This document shows positions 48,256 to 54,926 of a stretch of DNA of 64,000 nucleotides, piece by piece. Both the position numbers and the translations under genes were made by a program. The stretch covers positions 2,232,001 through 2,296,000 of the forward strand of contig NZ_FXXL01000007.1 in NCBI RefSeq assembly GCF_900184685.1, given 5' to 3'. The stretch comes from Butyricimonas sp. Marseille-P3923. GTDB lineage: Bacteria; Bacteroidota; Bacteroidia; Bacteroidales; Marinifilaceae. A model generated the notes under the pieces. The model saw only the letters and a program-made list of their open reading frames with translations. It did no database searches and had not been told where the DNA came from. Positions within the stretch are counted from its first letter, which is position 1, and each line of letters opens with the position of its first letter.

Positions 48256-49620
48256 ATGTCAAAGATTTCTTGCGTTAGCAGCAAATATTTTGAAAACACC
48301 GAAACATTAAAGCAAATAGCTGATTCCGTGTATAGTCCCTATTTCTTTCTTTACACGAAACACCCCTCTCCCCGGCTTGGGGCATACGCCGAAGAACGTT
48401 TTGTTCAAATCGCCCGGGCAACCGGAGCCGTCATGCTCTATTCCGATTACTACGCGGAACGCGAGGGACACCCCACACCCCACCCGACCATAGAATATCA
48501 GGCGGGGAGCCTTCGTGACGATTTCGATTTCGGTTCCGTGCTTCTTGTAAAAACAGAAACGTTCAAAAAAGTCGTTGGAGAAATGGACATGAATTACCGG
48601 TACGCGGCACTTTACGACCTGCGCCTGCGCCTCTCCCGGGAAGGGCAAATCTTCAGGATTCCCGAATTCCTGTACACGGAGATAGAACAGGACACCCGGC
48701 GTTCCGGGGAGAAGCAATTTGATTACGTGAATCCCCGGAACCGGGAAGTACAGGTAGAAATGGAACAGGTATGCACGGCTCACCTGAAGATGGTAGGAGC
48801 TTATCTTTCCCCGCGATTCAAGGCCATTGACCTGACATGCGAATCATTCGAGACGGAAGCATCGGTCATCATCCCCGTGCGCAACCGGGAGAAAACCATT
48901 GCCGACGCCATTCACTCCGTCCTCACGCAACAAACCGGTTTCAAGTATAATATCCTTGTCATAGACAACCATTCCACGGACAACACCACCCGCATCATAT
49001 CCGACATCGCCTCAAAAGAACGGCGAGTGATTCACCTCATCTCGGAACGCACGGATTTGGGTATCGGCGGGTGTTGGACGCACGCCGTCATGCATCCGGC
49101 TTGCGGACGTTTTGCCGTGCAACTGGACAGTGACGACCTCTATATCAACGAGAAGGTATTACAAACCATTGTCGATACTTTCCGCGAGCAACAATGCGCT
49201 ATGGTCATCGGCAGTTACCGTATGGTCAATTTTAATCTGGAAGAAATTCCCCCGGGAATCATCGACCACAAGGAATGGACTCCCGACAACGGACGCAACA
49301 ACGCCCTACGCGTAAATGGATTAGGAGCTCCGCGAGCTTTCTATACCCCTTTACTCCGGGAAATAAAAATCCCGAATGTCAGCTACGGGGAAGATTACGC
49401 TACCGCTTTGGCCATTTCACGGGAGTACCGGATCGGGCGTATATACGAACCGCTATACCTGTGCCGCCGCTGGGAAGGTAATTCCGATGCAGACCTCAAC
49501 ATTCAACGGGTAAATCAACACAATTTCTATAAAGACAAGATTAGAACGATAGAATTATTCGCAAGACAGACAATTGAAAATGGAGAATTGAAAATTGAAA
49601 ATGAACAAAACAAGAGTTGA
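48256..49620 (+). CDS. Two-part glycosyltransferase family 2 protein
   Basis: A 454-residue protein. Residues about 200-440 are a complete GT2 domain: [43 protein letters not shown], the metal site [17 protein letters not shown] and [31 protein letters not shown]. The first 190 residues look like a second, incomplete GT-A-like fold ([56 protein letters not shown]). The last 16 residues, from [12 protein letters not shown], are encoded by a family A repeat and recur at the end of the SpoIID-like protein. It leads a unit with DUF4922, SpoIID-like and AmpG-like genes. The sugar is unknown. Confidence 0.85.
   Translation: MSKISCVSSKYFENTETLKQIADSVYSPYFFLYTKHPSPRLGAYAEERFVQIARATGAVMLYSDYYAEREGHPTPHPTIEYQAGSLRDDFDFGSVLLVKTETFKKVVGEMDMNYRYAALYDLRLRLSREGQIFRIPEFLYTEIEQDTRRSGEKQFDYVNPRNREVQVEMEQVCTAHLKMVGAYLSPRFKAIDLTCESFETEASVIIPVRNREKTIADAIHSVLTQQTGFKYNILVIDNHSTDNTTRIISDIASKERRVIHLISERTDLGIGGCWTHAVMHPACGRFAVQLDSDDLYINEKVLQTIVDTFREQQCAMVIGSYRMVNFNLEEIPPGIIDHKEWTPDNGRNNALRVNGLGAPRAFYTPLLREIKIPNVSYGEDYATALAISREYRIGRIYEPLYLCRRWEGNSDADLNIQRVNQHNFYKDKIRTIELFARQTIENGELKIENEQNKS
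49571..49602 (+). repeat. Family A repeat inside the 3' end of the GT2 coding region
   Basis: AATTGAAAA, TGGAG, AATTGAAAATTGAAAAT, read in frame as [11 protein letters not shown]. About 36 bases are identical to 51958-51993. Confidence 0.85.
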
Positions 49621-49633
49621 ATTTGTGTGGCTA

Positions 49634-49661
49634 GAATCTAAAATCATAAATCTAAAATCAG
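49634..49661 (+). repeat. Family B repeat before DUF4922 gene
   Basis: AATCTAA, AATCATA, AATCTAA, AATC units ending two bases before ATG 49663. Confidence 0.8.
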
Positions 49662-49662
49662 C

Positions 49663-50604
49663 ATGTTTTTTGACCAATTCTTAGAAAATCAATTAGCCGT
49701 TTGGGCAACAGCGAGCAACAATTACGACCGTTTAAAACAGGTGCTTTATCGCTCGGTAGACTTTGGAGATTTCCAAATACGCGTACAACACAACCCGGAC
49801 AGGATACTGTCTGCCGCGGCAAAAATAGACGAGGCCTCTCTTAAAGCGAGAGCCTGTTTCTTGTGCAAAGAGAATATGCCACCGGAACAACAGAGTTTTG
49901 ATTATAACCCGACATTTGATATACGGGTGAACCCTTATCCCATATTCTCCCGGCATTACACGGTTCCGGCAAAACAGCATATCCCGCAACTCATTGCCGG
50001 ACATTTCGGAGATATGCTGAACATCGCCCGCACCTATCCGGAATATACCATTTTTTACAATGGTCCCCGAAGCGGAGCTTCCGCTCCCGACCATTTTCAC
50101 TTCCAACTGGCGCCTCGTTATGAAATGCCTTTGGAAACGGATATAACCCATTGTAGCAAAGAAATCTTATTTACCACTCCCGACAAAACCTTAACCGTAG
50201 AAAGCATAGAAGACTATATCCGCAAAAACATCATCATCCGTTCCGCCGACAAGGAACTCCTTGAACTAAATTTCCATGAGATTTTAAACATGATCGGCAA
50301 GGTCACTCCCCATGAGCCGGAACCCATGATTAATCTTTTCGCTTGGCACGAGAACGAGGAATGGCAAATCGTCATATTCCCCCGCCGTCAACATCGTCCA
50401 TGGCAATTCTTTGCCGAGGGTGCGGATAACATATTGTTCAGTCCCGGTTGCGTGGACTTCGCCGGACTAATCATCTCCCCCCGCGAAGCCGACTTCAACC
50501 GCCTCGACGCTCCCCTCCTGCGGGACTTATTCGGTCAACTGACCTTAACTGATGAACAATTTAATAATTTACGATTTATGATTCACGATTTACGAATGTC
50601 TTAA
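49663..50604 (+). CDS. DUF4922 protein, HIT-like nucleotidyl-phosphorylase fold
   Basis: A 313-residue cytoplasmic protein of the Bacteroidetes DUF4922 family. The likely active site is SGASAPDHFHFQLAPR (about residues 143-158), a His-x-His-x-Gln version of the histidine-triad motif found in GalT/ATP-phosphorylase-type enzymes; ACFLCKENMPPEQQ near residue 65 could be a metal-binding pair of Cys. It may move or split a nucleotide-sugar, but no substrate is known. The C-terminal FNNLRFMIHDLRMS is repeat-encoded (family B) and its first six residues match the end of Pth. It lies between the GT2 and SpoIID-like genes. Confidence 0.8.
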   Translation: MFFDQFLENQLAVWATASNNYDRLKQVLYRSVDFGDFQIRVQHNPDRILSAAAKIDEASLKARACFLCKENMPPEQQSFDYNPTFDIRVNPYPIFSRHYTVPAKQHIPQLIAGHFGDMLNIARTYPEYTIFYNGPRSGASAPDHFHFQLAPRYEMPLETDITHCSKEILFTTPDKTLTVESIEDYIRKNIIIRSADKELLELNFHEILNMIGKVTPHEPEPMINLFAWHENEEWQIVIFPRRQHRPWQFFAEGADNILFSPGCVDFAGLIISPREADFNRLDAPLLRDLFGQLTLTDEQFNNLRFMIHDLRMS

Positions 50605-50658
50605 AAGCGCAAGCACGTGTGTCATAAATCTAAAATCATAAATCTAAAATCGTAAATT
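50566..50658 (+). repeat. Family B repeats around the DUF4922 stop and SpoIID-like start
   Basis: Two tracts: 50566-50597 (GATTTAC, GATTTAT, GATTCAC, GATTTAC; inside the DUF4922 coding end) and 50622-50658 (CATAAAT, CTAAAAT, CATAAAT, CTAAAAT, CGTAAAT), reaching ATG 50660. The two tracts are in opposite orientation. Confidence 0.8.
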
Positions 50659-50659
50659 C

Positions 50660-52069
50660 ATGAATTTATCTGTCGGTATCCTCTTCGCCCCCTGCATCAA
50701 GTTCCGTCTAAACGGTATCTACCGGAACGAGAAGCAAACTTACACGGGGGAATGTTCCGTTATAAAAAACGAGGAGGTATTAATCTTACAAACTTCCGCG
50801 GGACAGCAAACCATATCTTCCGGCTTCACGCTCACGCCCGATGAGCACGAGCAAGCCGATTTCGATTTACTCGATGTCGTTATCGGTATCCATTTTCATT
50901 GGGAACGCACGGAAAACCAGAAGTTCAAAGGTGCATTACAAATATTAGACGAACAACAATACCTGACTGCCGTCAATATTCTCCCGCTCGAAGATTATTT
51001 ACTGAGTGTCATTTCTTCCGAGATGAGTGCCACCTCTTCGCTTGAATTATTAAAAGCCCATGCCGTTATCTCTCGCAGTTGGTTGATCGCCCAAAAAGTA
51101 AAAAAGGAACGACTCACCGCAGATTATCAATCTTGTCTTCGAGATGAAAACCAATATATCCGCTGGTTCGACCGGGAAGACCATGACCATTTCGACGTAT
51201 GTGCCGACGATCATTGCCAACGTTACCAAGGAATCAGCAAAGCATATACCCCTGCCGTGCAACAAGCGATAGAGGCTACCCGGGGGGAAGTACTTCTTTA
51301 TGGAGAAGAGATTTGTGACGCCCGTTTCTCCAAATGTTGCGGGGGAGTATCCGAGCGTTTCGACAACACGTGGGAACCCGTCAATCACCCGTACCTCACG
51401 AATGTCATTGACAGTGCCTCCCTCACCCCTGTACCGGATCTTTCACGGGAGGAACATGCCAAAGCATGGATTACCTCTGCCCCGGATGTCTTCTGCAACA
51501 CGCGGGACAAACAAATACTCTCCAACGTATTAAACGACTACGACCAAGAAACACAGGATTTCTTCCGCTGGCAGATTTCTTATACAACCGAGGAATTATC
51601 CGCCCTCGTGAAGACCAAACTCGGTATTGATTTCGGCATCATACACACCCTCGAACCCTTGCAACGAGGCGTATCGGGACGTATCATCCGCCTCCGCATC
51701 TCCGGTTCGAAAAAAAGCATGGTTATCGGCAAGGAACTTATCATTCGAAAAGCCCTCTCGCCGTCACATTTATACAGCTCTGCCTTTATTATCGAAACAG
51801 AAAAAGACTCTTCCGGAACTCCCGCCCGTTTCACCCTCAAAGGTGCCGGCTGGGGACACGGCGTCGGTCTTTGTCAGATCGGTGCTGCTGTCATGAGTGC
51901 CAAAGGATACAATTACAAAGAGATACTGACACATTATTTCCCCGGAACTAAAATCGAAACAATTGAAAATGGAGAATTGAAAATTGAAAATGAAAACTCC
52001 TCCGTCAGCTTCGCTGCCACCTCCTCTATAAACAGAGGAGGAGCTGGGGACTCATCCCAAAAACGGTGA
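50660..52069 (+). CDS. SpoIID/LytB domain protein without signal peptide
   Basis: A 469-residue protein of the SpoIID family, lytic transglycosylase-like amidase-enhancer proteins acting on stem-peptide-free glycan strands. Seen: NILPLEDYLLSVISSEMSATSSLELLKAHAVISRSWLIAQ with the conserved catalytic-region Glu, and GAGWGHGVGLCQIGAAVMSAKGYNYKEILTHYFPGTKI near the end. The N-terminus MNLSVGILFAPCIKFRLNG has no export signal, unlike typical SpoIID. The natural end is about PGTKIE; the following residues, [12 protein letters not shown] and a 23-residue tail, are encoded by a family A repeat and a foldback element. It lies just before the AmpG-like gene. Confidence 0.87.
   Translation: MNLSVGILFAPCIKFRLNGIYRNEKQTYTGECSVIKNEEVLILQTSAGQQTISSGFTLTPDEHEQADFDLLDVVIGIHFHWERTENQKFKGALQILDEQQYLTAVNILPLEDYLLSVISSEMSATSSLELLKAHAVISRSWLIAQKVKKERLTADYQSCLRDENQYIRWFDREDHDHFDVCADDHCQRYQGISKAYTPAVQQAIEATRGEVLLYGEEICDARFSKCCGGVSERFDNTWEPVNHPYLTNVIDSASLTPVPDLSREEHAKAWITSAPDVFCNTRDKQILSNVLNDYDQETQDFFRWQISYTTEELSALVKTKLGIDFGIIHTLEPLQRGVSGRIIRLRISGSKKSMVIGKELIIRKALSPSHLYSSAFIIETEKDSSGTPARFTLKGAGWGHGVGLCQIGAAVMSAKGYNYKEILTHYFPGTKIETIENGELKIENENSSVSFAATSSINRGGAGDSSQKR
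51958..51993 (+). repeat. Family A repeat inside the 3' end of the SpoIID-like coding region
   Basis: Same sequence as in the GT2 3' end (49568-49605), read in the same frame as [12 protein letters not shown]. Confidence 0.85.
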
Positions 52070-52149
52070 GTAATTCAGCTCTCCCTCTGTTTATAGAGGG
52101 AAACTGGCGAGTAAGCGAGAGCTCAATACGGCGAAGCCGGAAGAGAGTT
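51995..52149. repeat. 155-bp foldback element at the SpoIID-like stop codon
   Basis: Outer arms ACTCCTCCGTCAGCTTCGC (from 51996) and GGCGAAGCCGGAAGAGAGTT (52130-52149) pair imperfectly; inner arms CCTCTATAAACAGAGG (52023-52038) and CCTCTGTTTATAGAGG (52084-52099) pair perfectly. The stop of the SpoIID-like gene (52067-52069) lies inside. CTCCGTCAGCT also occurs in the terminator at 36832. Confidence 0.7.
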
Positions 52150-52170
52150 TAAAATCTTAAATCGTAAATC
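52149..52170 (+). repeat. Family B repeat before AmpG-like gene
   Basis: AAAATCTTAAATCGTAAATC joined directly to ATG 52171. Confidence 0.75.
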
Positions 52171-53448
52171 ATGAAATCAAAAATCAATACTTCCGGTTGG
52201 TCTTGGATACCCTCCCTATATTTCGCACAAGGTCTTCCCTATGTCGTCGTCATGACTCTCGCGGTCATCATGTTCAAACGACTGGGGGTAAATAACACGG
52301 ACATTGCCCTCTACACGAGTTGGCTCTATCTCCCTTGGGTGATCAAACCCCTGTGGAGCCCTTTGGTAGACATTGTAAAGACAAAACGCTGGTGGGTAAT
52401 ATCCATGCAACTCCTTATCGGGGGCGGTCTTGCCGGGGTGGCACTTACCTTACCCGGTCCCCATGCTTTTCGTTACTCTTTAGCTTTCATGTGGTTGCTC
52501 GCTTTCAGTTCCGCCACTCACGACATCGCTGCCGACGGCTTTTACATGCTCGGTCTGGATACCAAAAAGCAAGCCTTCTTCGTGGGCATCCGCAACACGG
52601 CGTACCGCCTTGCCATGCTCACCGGACAGGGACTCATCGTTATGCTTGCCGGCTGGCTTGAAAAAACATATTCCGCCACTCTTCCCGAAGAGATTGCCGT
52701 CCCGCGGGCTTGGTCAATCACTTTCTATCTATTGGCAGCCCTCTTTGTCCTACTCTTCTTGTATCATCAGTTTATACTTCCAAAACCGGAGAACGACGTC
52801 CCCGTGAAAAACGGCAGTCCGCTCAAAGCCTTCCTTGAAACCTTTGTCACATTCTTTCAAAAAAAAGGCATACTGGCGGCATTGGCATTTATCCTGTTAT
52901 TCCGTTTTGCAGAATCCCAACTCGTGAAAATAGCCTCTCCTTTCCTGCTGGATCACCCGGAAGTGGGCGGACTGGGACTGGACACCATTCAAGTCGGCAC
53001 CATCTACGGCGTGGTCGGGTTAATCGCCTTAACTGTCGGCGGCATCCTCGGCGGTATCGTTATGGCAAAAAACGGCTTAAAGCACTGGATTTGGTGGATG
53101 ACCGCCGCCATGAACCTTCCCAACCTCGTCTACGTCTATCTGGCATTTGCCCATCCATCCGCCATGTGGCTCATTTCTACCTGTGTCGCTGTCGAACAGT
53201 TCGGCTACGGTTTCGGCTTCACCGCCCTCACCTACTTCATGATGCTCTTCAGCAAGGGACAGCAACAAACCGCCCACTACGCCATCTGCACCGGCTTCAT
53301 GGCTCTCGGCATGATGCTTCCGGGCATGATTTCCGGCTACATTCAGGAACTCGCGGGATACCAGAACTTTTTCCTCTGGATCATGTTTTGTACTATACCC
53401 AGCTTTTTAGCCGTACGATACGTTATCCGGGGAGCGATTACTCTTTAA
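52171..53448 (+). CDS. AmpG-like major facilitator permease
   Basis: A 425-residue inner-membrane transporter with 12 hydrophobic segments. The N-terminus WSWIPSLYFAQGLPYVVVMTLAVIMFKRLGV and LYTSWLYLPWVIKPLWSPLVDIVKTKRWWV, with SATHDIAADGFYM further on, are the AmpG/acetyl-CoA-transporter signature. AmpG brings anhydro-muropeptides into the cytoplasm for cell-wall recycling. It follows the SpoIID-like gene, which suggests imported wall fragments are processed inside the cell. Its 3' end overlaps the convergent DUF389 gene by 11 bases. Confidence 0.88.
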   Translation: MKSKINTSGWSWIPSLYFAQGLPYVVVMTLAVIMFKRLGVNNTDIALYTSWLYLPWVIKPLWSPLVDIVKTKRWWVISMQLLIGGGLAGVALTLPGPHAFRYSLAFMWLLAFSSATHDIAADGFYMLGLDTKKQAFFVGIRNTAYRLAMLTGQGLIVMLAGWLEKTYSATLPEEIAVPRAWSITFYLLAALFVLLFLYHQFILPKPENDVPVKNGSPLKAFLETFVTFFQKKGILAALAFILLFRFAESQLVKIASPFLLDHPEVGGLGLDTIQVGTIYGVVGLIALTVGGILGGIVMAKNGLKHWIWWMTAAMNLPNLVYVYLAFAHPSAMWLISTCVAVEQFGYGFGFTALTYFMMLFSKGQQQTAHYAICTGFMALGMMLPGMISGYIQELAGYQNFFLWIMFCTIPSFLAVRYVIRGAITL

Positions 53449-54790
53449 TCAATTTCAGCGTTTTCACGCCAACCCGCGCGGATAGCCAAGCCGTCAACTG
53501 TTCTTCCTCCGGCACAGCCAAAGGCTTTTCCAAGGCGACAATTGCAATGGTCAACGTGTCGGTATAAGAAGAATCGACACTGCTGCGAATCACTTTGGAA
53601 ATGGCAATATTCTTTACCGAAGGATAAAGGATTTTTATTTCCGGGCTAATCAGCCGCCCGATCGTGTCGTATAACAGATAAGACTCCAAGCGGGAACGCA
53701 ATTGTACAATCTCCTGTTCCTGCGAAGCAATCCGCTGTTTATTCTGCATATAATAATCCTGCAACAACATATTGCTCACGTCATTCTGCAACCCGGCATC
53801 CTCTTTCCCGAATCCCTGTTGAATGATTAAGGGAATATCACCCAACCCGTATTGCAACATCTTTTCTTTCAGCGAAACAATCACGTCTTCCGAAATCTCT
53901 TTCCCGATTAACGAAACTTCAATCCGCCGTTCCGGTTGCTCCGCTTTGACTATCTTATCGACAACCAAAGTATTCGGGAAATTAAATTCATTCTTTATAA
54001 AACGACTGGCATTCGTCTCGAAGATATTCGTTTTCACCATGTTGTAAGTAATATACAAACTCGGCACCATCGTAAGGAAGATAATCGAATACACGATACG
54101 GTGTACTTTCTTCTCCCGCTCCTTATCCATGAACTTCTTTTTCGAGAAATGCATCAAACGAACGCCCAAGGTCGTGGCAACCGCGATAAATACCGAGTTA
54201 ATCGTGAACAAATAGAAAGCCCCGAAGAAATAGGTCAGGTTACCACTCGCCAACCCGAACCCCGCCGTACACAAGGGCGGCATCAATGCCGTGGCAATAG
54301 CCACTCCCGGGATTACGTTCCCTTTCAACTTCGTGGCAGAAGCCACAATGCCCGCCATACCGCCGAAAAAGGCAATCAACACGTCGTATATCGTGGGAGT
54401 CGTCCGTGCCAATAACTCCGAACGAGCCTCGTTCAACGGCGACAACAAAAAATACAAGGTAGAGGTCAACACGCTGAAAATCGTCGCTATCATCAGATTA
54501 CGGAACGCCTTTTTGATCAACTCGAAATCATTGATACCGACTCCTAACCCGATTCCCATGATCGGTCCCATCAGCGGAGAAATCAGCATGGCTCCGATAA
54601 TCACGGCCGTGGAATTAGTGTTCAATCCCAACGAAGCTATAAACGTCGCGAAAATCAATACCCACAGATTCGTTCCCCTGAACACGATCCCTTTTCGTAT
54701 CGACTCGACGGTATCTTCCTCCCGCTCCTGCTCATCCGATGGATCAAGAATCTGACGCAAATACACCCTAAAACGCTGCAATATACTCAT
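53438..54790 (-). CDS. DUF389 (TIGR00341-type) membrane protein
   Basis: A 450-residue membrane protein of the DUF389 family. Five or six hydrophobic segments fill residues about 35-245, including LWVLIFATFIASLGLNTNSTAVIIGAMLISPLMGPIMGIGLGVGINDF and GNVIPGVAIATALMPPLCTAGFGLASGNLTYFFGAFYLFTINSVFIAV; the C-terminal 200 residues are soluble with a coiled-coil stretch (NKQRIASQEQEIVQLRSRLESY). Function is unknown. ATG 54790 gives MSILQRF; ATG 54808 and ATG 54799 are alternatives. Element C3 lies just upstream. Confidence 0.87.
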   Translation of the reverse strand: MSILQRFRVYLRQILDPSDEQEREEDTVESIRKGIVFRGTNLWVLIFATFIASLGLNTNSTAVIIGAMLISPLMGPIMGIGLGVGINDFELIKKAFRNLMIATIFSVLTSTLYFLLSPLNEARSELLARTTPTIYDVLIAFFGGMAGIVASATKLKGNVIPGVAIATALMPPLCTAGFGLASGNLTYFFGAFYLFTINSVFIAVATTLGVRLMHFSKKKFMDKEREKKVHRIVYSIIFLTMVPSLYITYNMVKTNIFETNASRFIKNEFNFPNTLVVDKIVKAEQPERRIEVSLIGKEISEDVIVSLKEKMLQYGLGDIPLIIQQGFGKEDAGLQNDVSNMLLQDYYMQNKQRIASQEQEIVQLRSRLESYLLYDTIGRLISPEIKILYPSVKNIAISKVIRSSVDSSYTDTLTIAIVALEKPLAVPEEEQLTAWLSARVGVKTLKLIKE

Positions 54791-54810
54791 GAAAGCCATA
54801 ATAGTCAAAA

Positions 54811-54925
54811 GTTTATAAAGTCCATAAAGTCCATAAAGTTCATAAGGTCTTTAAAGCCCACAAAATTATAAAATAATTCAACATTTTATGACTTTATGGA
54901 CTTTAAAGACCTTACGGACTTTGGA
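54811..54925. repeat. Inverted-repeat element C3 built of 9-bp units
   Basis: Left arm TTTATAAAG, TCCATAAAG, TCCATAAAG, TTCATAAGG, TCTTTAAAG; right arm GACTTTATGGACTTTAAAG and ACCTTACGGACTTTGGA, the reverse complements in part. It fills the whole gap between the TonB receptor stop (54927) and the DUF389 start. Confidence 0.75.
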
Positions 54926-54926
54926 A

